Below are positions 56,187-64,000 of a DNA stretch of 64,000 bases, piece by piece (positions within the stretch are counted from its first letter, which is position 1; each line of letters begins with the position of its first letter). The notes beneath the pieces are model-generated. The model ran no database searches, was not told the origin of the DNA, and saw nothing but the letters and a program-made list of their open reading frames with translations. The position numbers were made by a program, and so were the translations under genes. The stretch comes from Embleya sp040605455. GTDB taxonomy: Bacteria; Actinomycetota; Actinomycetes; Streptomycetales; Streptomycetaceae. The DNA lies in assembly GCF_040605455.1 (NCBI RefSeq), contig NZ_JBEXCV010000029.1, forward strand, positions 6,455-70,454, in the 5' to 3' direction.

Positions 56187-57794
56187 CTACTTGGCCTTCC
56201 TACGCGACCCCGGCCGCCGCTCGCTCGGGCGGGTGACCGGGTCGCCCGCTTCGACCATAGCCGCACGGCGGGCCGTACCGAATTCCGCGAGTGCCTCGGC
56301 CAGCGCGGACACCGACGGCTCGGGAGCCATCACGTCCACGCGTAGACCGTGCTCCTCGGCGGTCTTCGCGGTCGCCGAGCCGATACACGCGATCACCGTC
56401 ACCGCGTGCGGCTTGCCCGCGATGCCGACCAGGTTGCGCACCGTCGAGGACGACGTGAACAAGACCGCGTCGAAGCCGCCGCCCTTGATCGCCTCGCGGG
56501 TGTCCGCCGGCGGCGGCGCCGCGCGCACCGTGCGGTACGCGGTGACGTCGTCAACCTCCCAGCCCAGCTCGACCAGACCGGCCACCAGCGTCTCGGTGGC
56601 GATGTCGGCGCGCGGCAGGAACACCCGGTCGATCGGGTCGAAGACCGGGTCGTACGGCGGCCAGTCCTCCAGCAATCCGGCGGCGGACTGCTCGCCCGAG
56701 GGCACCAGGTCCGGCTTGACGCCGAACTCGACCAGCGCCCGCGCGGTCGCCTCGCCGACGGCCGCGACCTTGATGCCCGCGAAGGCGCGCGCGTCCAGGC
56801 CGTAGTCCTCGAACCGCTCGCGCACCGCGCGCACGGCGTTGACCGACGTGAACGCGATCCACTCGTAGCGGCCGGTGACCAGGCCCTTGATCGCCCGCTC
56901 CATCTGCTGCGGCGTGCGCGGGGGCTCGACCGCGATGGTCGGCACCTCGTGCGGCACCGCGCCGTACGAGCGCAGCTGTTCGGAGAGCGTGACCGCCTGC
57001 TCCTTGGTGCGCGGAACCAGCACCTTCCAGCCGAACAAGGGCTTGGTCTCGAACCACGACAGGGTGTCGCGCTGGGCGACCACCTCGCCGACGACCACGA
57101 CGGCCTGCAGCGTGATCTTCGCGGCCCGCACGTCGGAGGCCACCTGGGCGAGCGTGCTCACCAGGGTGCGCTGCTCGGTGGTGCTGCCGTTGATGGTGAC
57201 CGCGACCGGCGTGGCCGGCTTGCGACCGCCGGCGACCAGCTCCTGGGCGATCTCGGCAATCGAGTCGAGCGCACCGCGCAGCACGAGCGTGCCGTCGACG
57301 GAGCCGACCGTGGCCCAGTCGATCGAGGCCTCGGCCATGTCGAGGACGCGCACGCCACCGCTGCCCTTGGCCGCGTGCAGCGGGATGCCCGCGTACGTGG
57401 GGACGGCCGTGCTGACCGGGACGCCCGGAACAACCTCGAAGACGATCTTCGCCTTCGCCACGGCCGTGATCTCGTCCGTGACCGACTGGTCCACGCACGG
57501 GTCACCCGCCACGGCCCGGACGACCTGCTTGCCCGATCGCGCGGCGGCCACGACGACCTTGGCCCGGGCAACGGCCGACAGGAGTTCCCCGTCGTCACCG
57601 GTCACCGGGTCGAGGACCTCGACGCCGCTCTTGCAGTGGAACAGGACCTGGCGCAGCGTCGCCTCGTCGGCGACCACCACATCGGCCTCGGCCAGCACCT
57701 CGATGGCCCGCAGCGTGAGCAGTCGCGGGTCGCCGGGACCGGCACCCACAAAGGTCACGATGCCGCTGGGCTTCTTCTTCGCTCTGGGGCTCAA
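56187..57794 (-). CDS. hemD: Fused uroporphyrinogen-III C-methyltransferase-like / uroporphyrinogen-III synthase
   Basis: The 535-aa product has an N-terminal SAM-dependent methyltransferase domain (about 10-245; VGAGPGDPRLLTLRA and the FEVVPGVPVSTAVPTYAGIPL pattern of CobA/SirA) and a C-terminal HemD domain (about 260-510; VPRTKEQAVTLSEQLRSYGA, AFTSVNAVRAVRERF, FTSSSTVRNLVG, CIGSATAKTAEEHGL). In Streptomyces this fusion closes hydroxymethylbilane to uroporphyrinogen III and may also methylate it toward sirohaem/cobalamin. In this copy the methyltransferase part lacks the usual RGDP/RLKGGDP motif (AGDP is seen), so methylation may be weak. Its ATG overlaps the hemC stop. A Lys/Arg-rich tail closes the protein. 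Confidence 0.95.
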   Translation of the reverse strand: MSPRAKKKPSGIVTFVGAGPGDPRLLTLRAIEVLAEADVVVADEATLRQVLFHCKSGVEVLDPVTGDDGELLSAVARAKVVVAAARSGKQVVRAVAGDPCVDQSVTDEITAVAKAKIVFEVVPGVPVSTAVPTYAGIPLHAAKGSGGVRVLDMAEASIDWATVGSVDGTLVLRGALDSIAEIAQELVAGGRKPATPVAVTINGSTTEQRTLVSTLAQVASDVRAAKITLQAVVVVGEVVAQRDTLSWFETKPLFGWKVLVPRTKEQAVTLSEQLRSYGAVPHEVPTIAVEPPRTPQQMERAIKGLVTGRYEWIAFTSVNAVRAVRERFEDYGLDARAFAGIKVAAVGEATARALVEFGVKPDLVPSGEQSAAGLLEDWPPYDPVFDPIDRVFLPRADIATETLVAGLVELGWEVDDVTAYRTVRAAPPPADTREAIKGGGFDAVLFTSSSTVRNLVGIAGKPHAVTVIACIGSATAKTAEEHGLRVDVMAPEPSVSALAEALAEFGTARRAAMVEAGDPVTRPSERRPGSRRKAK

Positions 57795-58723
57795 GGGACG
57801 CGCTCCCCCATCAAACCGGAGGCCCCTCGGGCGAGCAGTTCGGCGGCGAGTTCGCGGCCGATCTTCTGCGCCTCGTCGAGGGTTCCGGTGGCGGACAACC
57901 GTACGCTGTCGGTGCCGTCGACATTCGCGACTACGGCCCGCAGGTACAGCTCGGTGACCTGCTCGCCCTCGGCGACCTCACAGAGGGCGCCGACCGGAGC
58001 CGAACATCCGGCTTCCAACACGGCGAGCAGCGTGCGCTCGGCCAGTACGGCGGCTCGGGTATCCGAGTCGTCCAAACCGGCGAGCAGTTCGACGAGGGCG
58101 GCATCGTGTGCCGCACACTCGACGGCCAATGCCCCTTGACCGGGGGCAGGCAGCATGTGGAGCGGATCGAAGGTCTCGGTGACCTCCTCCGCACGGCCCA
58201 GGCGGCCGAGGCCGGCCTTGGCCAGGACGACGGCGTCGAGTTCGCCGGACGTCACGAAGCCGATCCGGGTGTCGACGTTGCCGCGGATCGGCACGATCTC
58301 GTGGCCGAGACCGAGCAGCGACAACTGCGCGGCGCGGCGCGGCGAACCGGTCCCGATCCGGGAGCCGGCCGGCAACTCGGCGAGCGCGAGCCCGTCCCGG
58401 GCCACCAGCGCATCGCGCGGATCGTGGCGCGGCGGGATCGCCACGAGGGTGATGCCCTCGGGATCGCCGGTCGGCAGGTCCTTGAGCGAGTGCACGACGA
58501 AGTCGACCTCGCCGGCCAGCAGTGCGTCGCGCAGCGCGTTGACGAAGACGCCCGTGCCGCCGATCTGAGTGAGCTGCTCGCGCGAGGTGTCGCCCTGCGT
58601 GGTGATCTCCACGAGTTCGACGGCCCGGCCGGTAAGGCGCGTGACGGCCTCGGCGACGTGCCCCGACTGGGCCATCGCCAGCTTGCTGCGCCGGGTGCCC
58701 AGTCGCAACGGTGCTTCGGTCAC
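57791..58723 (-). CDS. hemC: Porphobilinogen deaminase (hydroxymethylbilane synthase)
   Basis: The 310-aa product polymerises four porphobilinogens. It starts LRLGTRRSKLAMAQSGHVA, has TQGDTSREQLTQIGGTGVFVNALRDALLAGEVDFVVHSLKDLP with the catalytic aspartate region, GTGSPRRAAQL, and the dipyrromethane-cofactor cysteine in LEAGCSAPVGA. The gene overlaps hemA by 4 nt at its start and hemD by 4 nt at its end, so the three are translationally coupled. Length and motifs are fully normal. Confidence 0.98.
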   Translation of the reverse strand: MTEAPLRLGTRRSKLAMAQSGHVAEAVTRLTGRAVELVEITTQGDTSREQLTQIGGTGVFVNALRDALLAGEVDFVVHSLKDLPTGDPEGITLVAIPPRHDPRDALVARDGLALAELPAGSRIGTGSPRRAAQLSLLGLGHEIVPIRGNVDTRIGFVTSGELDAVVLAKAGLGRLGRAEEVTETFDPLHMLPAPGQGALAVECAAHDAALVELLAGLDDSDTRAAVLAERTLLAVLEAGCSAPVGALCEVAEGEQVTELYLRAVVANVDGTDSVRLSATGTLDEAQKIGRELAAELLARGASGLMGERVP

Positions 58724-60048
58724 GCCACACCTTCCACTGCGTCGGGGGCGTCCGCCCGGCGGACCACCTCGGGGGTGCCGGGGTCGAGATCGAACAACAT
58801 CCGCAGCGCGTCCGCGTACGACGAGCCGCCGGGCTCGCCGGCCAACTGCTTGACCCGCACCGTCGGCGCGTGCAGCAGCTTGTCCACCACGCGCCGCACG
58901 GTCTGCTCGACCTCGGCGCGCACACGGTCGTCCATCTCCGGAACCCGACCGCTGAGCCGGTCCAGCTCGGCCCGGACCACGTCCGAGCCCATGCTGCGCA
59001 GCGCGACCACGGTCGGCGCGACCTGCTGTGCCTGCTGGGCGGTCGCGAACGCCGCGACCTCCTCGCAGACGATCTTGCGCACCACGTCCACGTCGGCCTC
59101 GCCGGCCGATCCGGCGGAGACCTCGGCGAGCCGTTCCAGGTCGATCAGCACGACGCCGTCGAGGTCGCGCACGCCCGAGTCGATGTCGCGCGGCAGCGCC
59201 AGGTCGATCAGCACGAGCGGGTGCTCGACCCCGCGCTCACGGCGCGCGGCCAACACCGCCTCGATCTCGTCCCGGCCGATCACCAGACCGGCCGCACCGG
59301 TGCAGGAGACCACCAGGTCGACCGAGGCCAGCGCGTCCGCCAGCGCGGACATCGGTACGGCCCGGCCGGCCACCGACTCGGCGAGGTGTTCGGCCCGCTC
59401 GTAGGTGCGGTTCGCCACCACGATGTGCCCGACGCCCTCGCGGTGCAGCGTCTTGGCGGCCAGCGCGCTCATCGAACCCGCGCCCACCACGAGCGCCCGG
59501 CAACCCTCGATCGAGCCCATCGACTGCTCGGCCTGGGCCAGCGCCACGGTCATCAGCGAGCGACCGGCCTGGTCGATGCCGGTCTCGGTGTGCGCCCGCT
59601 TGCCCACGCGCAGCGCCTGCTGGGTCAGTTCGTTGAGAACCCGACCGGCGGTGCCGTGGGCCTGCGCGAGTGCCAGCGCGGCCTTTATCTGGCCGAGGAT
59701 CTGTCCTTCGCCGACGACCATCGAGTCGAGGCCGCAGGCGACCGAGAACAGATGCTGGACGGCGCGGTCCTCGTAGTGCACGTACAGGCACGGGGTCAGC
59801 TCGGACACCGGCACGCCGGTGTGCCGCGACAGCAGGTTGCCCAGCTCGGTGACCCCGCCGTGGAAGCGGTCCACGTCCGCGTAGACCTCGACCCGGTTGC
59901 AGGTCGACAGCAGCACGGCCTCGCCCACCGGTTCGGCCGCGATCAGGTCGCGCAGCAGCGCCTCCTGGGCCGTCCCGGTGACCGAGACCCGTTCCAGGAG
60001 ACTGACCTCGGCCGTGCGGTGACTGAGACCCACTGCCAGGACACTCAT
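58720..60048 (-). CDS. hemA: Glutamyl-tRNA reductase
   Basis: The 442-aa product reduces glutamyl-tRNA to glutamate-1-semialdehyde with NADPH, the first step of the C5 haem pathway. It has the catalytic cysteine in VLLSTCNRVEVYA, followed by GLDSMVVGEGQILGQIK, a Rossmann part (ALVVGAGSMSALAAKTLHREG, IVVANRTYERAEHLA), and a C-terminal dimerisation helix. The ATG at 60048 is 46 bp after the rex stop, so hemA is the second gene of the rex-hemACD operon, as in S. coelicolor. Its expression is therefore tied to redox state through Rex. Confidence 0.98.
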   Translation of the reverse strand: MSVLAVGLSHRTAEVSLLERVSVTGTAQEALLRDLIAAEPVGEAVLLSTCNRVEVYADVDRFHGGVTELGNLLSRHTGVPVSELTPCLYVHYEDRAVQHLFSVACGLDSMVVGEGQILGQIKAALALAQAHGTAGRVLNELTQQALRVGKRAHTETGIDQAGRSLMTVALAQAEQSMGSIEGCRALVVGAGSMSALAAKTLHREGVGHIVVANRTYERAEHLAESVAGRAVPMSALADALASVDLVVSCTGAAGLVIGRDEIEAVLAARRERGVEHPLVLIDLALPRDIDSGVRDLDGVVLIDLERLAEVSAGSAGEADVDVVRKIVCEEVAAFATAQQAQQVAPTVVALRSMGSDVVRAELDRLSGRVPEMDDRVRAEVEQTVRRVVDKLLHAPTVRVKQLAGEPGGSSYADALRMLFDLDPGTPEVVRRADAPDAVEGVA

Positions 60049-60094
60049 GGTGTCTTCCTACCGTTGTTCGCCGTGTTCGCGGGCGCGACGCCGA

Positions 60095-60838
60095 TCACGC
60101 GGGCATCACCTCGGGGAGATCGCCGCGTTCCCCCGGCTTCGAGGGTCGCGCCGGAACCGGTCCCGCGACGGGATCGAGACCGGACTTGCGCTGTTCGTGG
60201 AAGGCCAGGATCTGCAGTTCGATGGACAGATCCACCTTGCGCACGTCCACACCCTCGGGAACGGAGAGGACGGTCGGCGCGAAGTTCAGGATGCTGGTGA
60301 TCCCGGCGGCGACCAGTCGGTCGCACACCTCCTGCGCGGCCGGCGCGGGCGTGGTGATCACGCCGATCGACACGTGGTCCTCGCGCACGATCTGCTCGAG
60401 GTCGTCCATGTGCCGCACCGCCATGCCCGCGATCCGCTGACCGGTGACCGCCCGATCGGCGTCCAGGAGCGCCGCGACGCGGAACCCGCGCGAGGCGAAT
60501 CCACCGTAGTTGGCCAGGGCGTGACCCAGATTTCCTATGCCGATGATGGCGACCGGCCAGTCTTGGGTGAGCCCGAGTTCACGCGAGATTTGGTACACGA
60601 GATACTCGACGTCGTAACCGACACCACGGGTGCCGTAGGAGCCGAGATACGACAGGTCCTTGCGCAGCTTCGCCGAATTCACCCCGGCGGCAGCGGCGAG
60701 TTCCTCGGACGAGACCGTGGGAACACCCCGCTCCGACAGCGCACTGAGCGCCCGGAGGTACAGCGGAAGCCGCGCCACCGTCGCCTCGGGGATGCCACGT
60801 CCCCGCTGCGCCGGTCGCTCGGTACGCCCTGTAGCCAC
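60095..60838 (-). CDS. rex: Redox-sensing transcriptional repressor Rex
   Basis: The 247-aa product has an N-terminal winged helix (IPEATVARLPLYLRALSALSERGVPTVSSEELAAAAGVNSAKLRKDLSYLGSYGTRGVGYDV) and a Rossmann NAD(H) domain (VAIIGIGNLGHALANYGGF). It releases DNA when NADH is high. I chose the GTG at 60838, which has AGGAG 4 nt upstream and gives the family's N-terminus; the longer open frame is not used. A TTTGTG-N8-CACAAA palindrome lies 48 bp upstream, so autoregulation is expected. The hemACD and hemB genes follow on the same strand. Confidence 0.97.
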   Translation of the reverse strand: MATGRTERPAQRGRGIPEATVARLPLYLRALSALSERGVPTVSSEELAAAAGVNSAKLRKDLSYLGSYGTRGVGYDVEYLVYQISRELGLTQDWPVAIIGIGNLGHALANYGGFASRGFRVAALLDADRAVTGQRIAGMAVRHMDDLEQIVREDHVSIGVITTPAPAAQEVCDRLVAAGITSILNFAPTVLSVPEGVDVRKVDLSIELQILAFHEQRKSGLDPVAGPVPARPSKPGERGDLPEVMPA

Positions 60839-60885
60839 GCTGCTCCTGTGGGTGGGACCTGGGATTTCGATTGCCAGGTTAGGCT

Positions 60886-60905
60886 TTTGTGAACGTACGC
60901 ACAAA
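60886..60905 (-). promoter_or_regulatory. Rex operator (ROP) candidate TTTGTG-N8-CACAAA
   Basis: Perfect 6-bp arms with an 8-bp centre AACGTACG. The half-site TTGTGAACG matches the known Streptomyces ROP consensus (TTGTGAANNNNTTCACAA-like). It lies 48-67 bp before the rex start codon. Confidence 0.85.
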
Positions 60906-60930
60906 GTAGGTGTCCGATTTGAGCGCCTGT

Positions 60931-60981
60931 CGTGATGCTCATCACGCCTTGGTTCCGAATCGGAGCGTGAACTCGGTCACA
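60931..60981. promoter_or_regulatory. Two CRP-like palindromes GTGA-N6-TCAC upstream of rex
   Basis: GTGATGCTCATCAC (60932-60945) and GTGAACTCGGTCAC (60967-60980) both fit the CRP/FNR-type pattern GTGA-N6-TCAC; centres are 35 bp apart. The first is a 16-bp perfect palindrome with its flanks (60931-60946). They lie upstream of the Rex operator. The remaining 60839-61124 gap has no gene. Confidence 0.5.
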
Positions 60982-61124
60982 CGAGGTGACATTCGCATAG
61001 TCCATGCGTAGTCGTGGTGTCCGACCGTGCACGAGTCCTTACCGTACGTGTCGGTCGGTTTTCCCTCCCCTGGCCCCTCGCCCGACGCTCGGCGCTCGGC
61101 CACCCGGCCCAGGAGCGCGGCCGT

Positions 61125-61394
61125 TCAACCGCCGAGGGCCCGGCGCAGCCGGAGCTCGTCCACCCGCCAGAAATCGTGCTGTTTGCCGTCCACCAGGGTC
61201 ACCGGGATCTGTTCCCAGTACTTGTGCTGGAGCTCCGCGTCCTGGGTGATGTCGACCTCGGTCCAGGACACACCCAGTTCTCCGGTCACCCGTTCGATGA
61301 CGACACGGGCGTCGTCACACAGGTGGCACCCGGGCTTGCTGAGCAGTGTCACGGTGCGGGTCGCGGCGTCGGGGCGGCGGCGGAAGAGATTCAC
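61125..61394 (-). CDS. Glutaredoxin-like thioredoxin-fold protein
   Basis: From the GTG at 61394 the 89-aa product has the redox motif LLSKPGCHLCDDARVVIERV (CxxC, C-H-L-C), the cis-proline region EQIPVTLVDGKQHDFWRVDE and no signal peptide. It matches the short glutaredoxin family (DUF836-like) that is conserved beside rex/bldN in streptomycetes. An in-frame GTG at 61409 is possible. It probably reduces disulfides of a cytoplasmic partner. Its stop is some 300 bp before rex on the same strand. Confidence 0.9.
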   Translation of the reverse strand: MNLFRRRPDAATRTVTLLSKPGCHLCDDARVVIERVTGELGVSWTEVDITQDAELQHKYWEQIPVTLVDGKQHDFWRVDELRLRRALGG

Positions 61395-61559
61395 GTCCTC
61401 GATTGTCACCCGCCGGGGGCGCCGGCCAGAAGGCCGCTCGCGGTCCGGGCCGATCCGGTCGCGGCGCCACGCCCGAGCGGCCCGGGTTTCACCGACACGG
61501 CGCGGCACGGCAAGACAACCGCCACACACCCGCAATACGCGCCTACTACGCTCGGTGCC

Positions 61560-62465
61560 ATGGTTCTCTTGCGCCGGCGATCGACGACCAAGAACACCAA
61601 CGACAGTGCCGTGCGGGCGGGCGAGGCCGCCGCCGCCGCGGCACACGCGAGCGCCCCGCCACGTGCCCCCGGCGAGGACGGCCTGCCGACTCGGATCGGC
61701 GCCGCGTTCTTCGACCTGGACAACACCGTGATGCGCGGCGCGTCGATCTTCCACCTGGCCCGCGGCCTGTACGCCCGCCGGTTCTTCGGCGCCCGCGACA
61801 TCGCCCGGTTCGGCTGGCAACAGGCCCGGTTCCGACTCGGCGGCGAGCACATGGGGCACGTGGGCGATGCCCAGGAGGCCGCGCTGTCGTTCGCGCGGGG
61901 CCACACGGTCGAGGAGATCCGGGTGATCGGCGAGGAGATCTTCGACGAGTGCATGTCGGACAAGATCTGGCCGGGCACCCGGGGGTTGGCCCAGATGCAC
62001 CTGGACGCCGGCCGGCAGGTGTGGCTGGTCACCGCCGCCCCGATCGAGATCGCCACCACGATCGCCGGCCGACTGGGCCTCACCGGCGCGCTGGGCACCG
62101 TCTCCGAGACCCGGGACGGGGTGTACACCGGTCGCCTGGTCGGCGAACTACTGCATGGCGAGGCCAAGGCGGAGGCCGTGCGTGCGCTCGCGGATCGCGA
62201 GGGCCTGGACCTGACCGACTGCTCGGCCTACAGCGACTCGGCCAATGACATCCCGATGTTGACCCTGGTGGGCGATCCGTGCGCGGTCAATCCGGACGCC
62301 CGGCTGCGCCGCCACGCCCGGGCGCACGGGTGGCGCGTGAAGGACTACCGCACCGGTCGCAAGGCCGCCCGGATCGGTCTTCCGGCCGCCGCCGGCGTGG
62401 GTGCGGTCGCGGGTGCGCTGGCCGCCGGCACCGCTGTGCGACGTCGGGTGCCGGGCCGGATCTGA
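61560..62465 (+). CDS. HAD-IB family hydrolase (SerB-like) with C-terminal membrane helix
   Basis: The 301-aa product has HAD motif I AAFFDLDNTVMRG, motif II in LVTAAPIEIATTIAGRLGL, and motif III in AYSDSANDIPMLTLVGDPCAVNPD. A hydrophobic segment near the end (IGLPAAAGVGAVAGALAAGTAV) may anchor it. The family includes phosphoserine- and lipid-phosphatases; the conserved streptomycete gene next to bldN has no proven substrate. No ribosome site precedes the ATG at 61560, and TACGCT lies about 8-13 nt upstream in the right place for a -10, so the mRNA may be leaderless. It is divergent from the glutaredoxin-like gene. Confidence 0.92.
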   Translation: MVLLRRRSTTKNTNDSAVRAGEAAAAAAHASAPPRAPGEDGLPTRIGAAFFDLDNTVMRGASIFHLARGLYARRFFGARDIARFGWQQARFRLGGEHMGHVGDAQEAALSFARGHTVEEIRVIGEEIFDECMSDKIWPGTRGLAQMHLDAGRQVWLVTAAPIEIATTIAGRLGLTGALGTVSETRDGVYTGRLVGELLHGEAKAEAVRALADREGLDLTDCSAYSDSANDIPMLTLVGDPCAVNPDARLRRHARAHGWRVKDYRTGRKAARIGLPAAAGVGAVAGALAAGTAVRRRVPGRI

Positions 62466-62776
62466 GCAGGCCGGCCGCATCCCCGCACACCCCCTGCGAC
62501 CTGCGACGAGAGGTGTCGTTCCGGGCGGGCTCGTACGCCCGGCCGACGGCAAGTTGTCCGCATATAGCACACCTGAGTCGGGACAACCCGGCAAACACGC
62601 AAAGAGCACACAACAGCGGTCCATCCCGGTAGCTTCCTAACGCCGATGGGCACACTTGGTATCCCTTCCTTTACTAAGCGTTATTCTCGATCGGCGCACA
62701 GCGGTATGCAGATTCCCTACTATGGGTGATCGATTCCGCACCGAACGTAATTACCGCTGAAGCAACAGGGAGTCCC
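62466..62776 (+). other. 311-bp region upstream of bldN, including an AT-rich leader
   Basis: No gene is supported. The segment from about 62630 to 62765 is the most AT-rich stretch of the right end (TTTACTAAGCGTTATTC, GATTCCCTACTATGGG), as expected for the bldN promoter and leader. I searched by eye for a BldD-box and found only partial matches. Confidence 0.5.
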
Positions 62777-63562
62777 GTGCACCGAATCGTCCGGGTTGAC
62801 GTGTCCGGGCTGGCGACACTGCGTGCGGCGGTGTGCGCGAGCTTTGCCCCCCCGTCCGTAGGCTTCGCCGCCACCGCCGGTTACGGCGCCGGGGTCTGTT
62901 ACGCGACCCCGGCCCAACCCGTGGGCTTCGCCCTCGCCTCGCGCGCCGGCACCACCGAACCGACCCGTCCGACCCGAGGCTCCGGATACACCCGGGGACC
63001 GGGTCCGGACGGCGAGGCCCGCCGCATCATGGCCCTCGTAGAACTCGCCCAGGACGGCGACGGCGATGCCTTCGCCCAGCTGTACGACAACTACTTCGAC
63101 ACCGTCTACCGGTACATCTACTACCGGGTCGGCGGCCGTGCCGTCGCCGAGGACCTGACCAGCGAGACCTTCCTGCGCGCACTGCGCCGGATCGGCACCT
63201 TCACCTGGCAGGGCCGCGACTTCGGCGCGTGGTTGGTGACCATCGCACGCAACCTGGTCGCCGACCACTTCAAGTCCAGCCGGTTCCGTCTCGAGGTCAC
63301 CACCGGCGAGATGCTCGACGCCAACGAGGTCGAGGCCAGCCCCGAGGACTGCGTCCTGGAGTCGTTGTCCAACGCGGCCCTCCTGGACGCCGTGCACAAG
63401 CTCAACCCCCAGCAGCAGGAATGCGTGACTCTGCGCTTCCTGCAGGGACTCTCGGTCGCGGAGACCGCACAGATCATGGGTAAGAACGAGGGGGCGATCA
63501 AGACGTTGCAGTACCGCGCCGTACGGACGCTCGCCAGGCTCCTGCCCGAGGACGTGCGATGA
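62777..63562 (+). CDS. bldN: Developmental ECF sigma factor BldN with N-terminal pro-extension
   Basis: The 261-aa product has a roughly 85-residue N-terminal extension (VHRIVRVDVSGLATLRAAVCASFAPP..., Gly/Ala/Thr-rich) that matches the pro-sequence of Streptomyces sigma-BldN, which is removed by proteolysis. Sigma region 2 follows (ALVELAQDGDGDAFAQLYDNYFDTVYRYIYYRVGG ... TSETFLRALRR) and then region 4 (LNPQQQECVTLRFLQGLSVAETAQIMGKNEGAIKTLQYRAVRTLARLL). The GTG at 62777 has GGGAG 4 nt upstream. BldN is needed for aerial hyphae and chaplin/rodlin genes. An rsbN-like anti-sigma gene follows after 145 bp. Confidence 0.96.
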   Translation: MHRIVRVDVSGLATLRAAVCASFAPPSVGFAATAGYGAGVCYATPAQPVGFALASRAGTTEPTRPTRGSGYTRGPGPDGEARRIMALVELAQDGDGDAFAQLYDNYFDTVYRYIYYRVGGRAVAEDLTSETFLRALRRIGTFTWQGRDFGAWLVTIARNLVADHFKSSRFRLEVTTGEMLDANEVEASPEDCVLESLSNAALLDAVHKLNPQQQECVTLRFLQGLSVAETAQIMGKNEGAIKTLQYRAVRTLARLLPEDVR

Positions 63563-63707
63563 ATCACACTTCCGTAACCTTCGGGGTCTTCGGCTCGTTC
63601 TCCCGGATAGCGACCCCCTCCGGGGATCGTTGCGGCGGGGAGCCGCCCTGTGGCCCCCGACCCGGAGACTTCCCTGGACGGACATCCGGGGAGAGGAGGT
63701 GCGGCCT

Positions 63708-64000
63708 GTGAGCATTGCGGCCCTGGATCGGCGACCCGCGAACGCCTTCGCGCGAGCCCTCGACGAGAACGACCGCAACAACCGATCGGCAGAGCCCCTG
63801 CCCGCGCTGGTCCCGCTGTTGCGGACCGCCGAGCTGCTGCGCGATCGGTCCGAGTCGGCACCCGTGCCGAGCGTGGACTTCAGAGCCGCGCTGAGGCAGC
63901 GACTGCTGGACGAGGCCGCGGCGCTGCCCGCGACCGAGGGCGCGGCCACCGTGCCCGCACCCCGAGGCGCGCATCGCCGCAAGGAGCTCGCCGCCCCGCC
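63708..64000 (+). CDS. rsbN: Anti-sigma factor, RsbN-like (DUF5667), 5' part only
   Basis: Only about 97 codons lie in the window. The GTG at 63708 has GGAGGT about 8 nt upstream. The visible part reads RRPANAFARALDEN, then LPALVPLLRTAELLRDRS and VDFRAALRQRLLDEAAALP, matching the N-terminal DUF5667 segment of RsbN, the membrane-bound anti-sigma factor of BldN. The expected membrane helix would come beyond the edge. Position directly after bldN supports the name. Confidence 0.85.
   Translation, partial: MSIAALDRRPANAFARALDENDRNNRSAEPLPALVPLLRTAELLRDRSESAPVPSVDFRAALRQRLLDEAAALPATEGAATVPAPRGAHRRKELAAP

Overview
The window is from a high-GC actinobacterium, most likely a member of the Streptomycetaceae; the genus cannot be fixed from sequence alone. 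The main evidence is the right end (55.1-64.0 kb). It carries hemB, hemD/cobA, hemC, hemA and rex on the minus strand, then a glutaredoxin-like gene, a HAD phosphatase, the developmental sigma factor gene bldN with its N-terminal pro-extension, and the start of an rsbN-like anti-sigma gene. This is the conserved Streptomyces rex-hemACD/bldN neighbourhood. Loci of Scr1-type HTH regulator, DUF397 protein and HATPase, and strong actinomycete GGAGG ribosome sites before ATG/GTG starts, point the same way.

Layout. 0-2.4 kb: start of a phosphonate-type FAD oxidoreductase, a GntR/UTRA regulator and an HpnB-like glycosyltransferase. 2.5-4.9 kb: an F420/LLM-type oxidoreductase in a tight operon with two small ferredoxin-fold proteins. 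4.9-5.8 kb: DUF397 gene and HATPase, divergent. 5.9-10.7 kb: a YhaN/YhaO-like (SbcC/SbcD-like) ATPase-nuclease pair. 11.2 kb: tRNA-Val(CAC), beside an Rpf-like LysM protein. 12-24 kb: cell-envelope genes (GT87-PAP2 fusion, alanine-rich secreted protein, DUF2156/MprF-like protein), a WGR/beta-propeller protein, an MBL hydrolase, and a universal stress protein with an amino-acid permease. 24-28 kb: GlxA-type regulator, NTF2-like protein, SDR and DUF4291 protein; three DnaA boxes lie in a 436-bp gap.

28.0-33.0 kb holds a five-gene, translationally coupled operon with the gene content of the mycobacterial igr cholesterol side-chain operon: FadE29-, ChsH2- (MaoC+DUF35), FadE28-, ChsH1- and Ltp2-like. 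A second catabolic locus at 42.6-51.7 kb holds a FadE26/FadE27-like heteromeric acyl-CoA dehydrogenase pair, two SDRs, an amidohydrolase, an isochorismatase-fold protein without its cysteine, an acyl-CoA ligase and a Rieske ferredoxin. Several promoters of this second locus share a previously unlabelled 15-bp palindrome, CTGACGnnnCGTCAG. Together the loci suggest thioester-based breakdown of a steroid-like or other branched polycyclic acid. No ring-cleavage genes, mce genes or cyp125 lie in the window, so the substrate is inferred, not shown.

36.3-42.4 kb is an accessory island with visibly lower GC: a degenerate receiver-domain protein, a small membrane protein, a decayed fragment of an Scr1-type regulator gene, an intact DUF397/Scr1 regulator pair facing a HATPase across a perfect TCCGCAACTTGCGGA palindrome, and then two genes of which the second is a radical-SAM/SPASM homologue with no cysteine at all. 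I regard that protein as the most unusual object in the window.

52.0-55.0 kb holds a TetR/DUF4260 operon behind two perfect operators, an alpha/beta hydrolase divergent from a MarR gene across an AT-rich operator patch, and a truncated Uma2-like gene. The haem operon that follows is under Rex: a ROP-like palindrome and two CRP-like palindromes precede rex.
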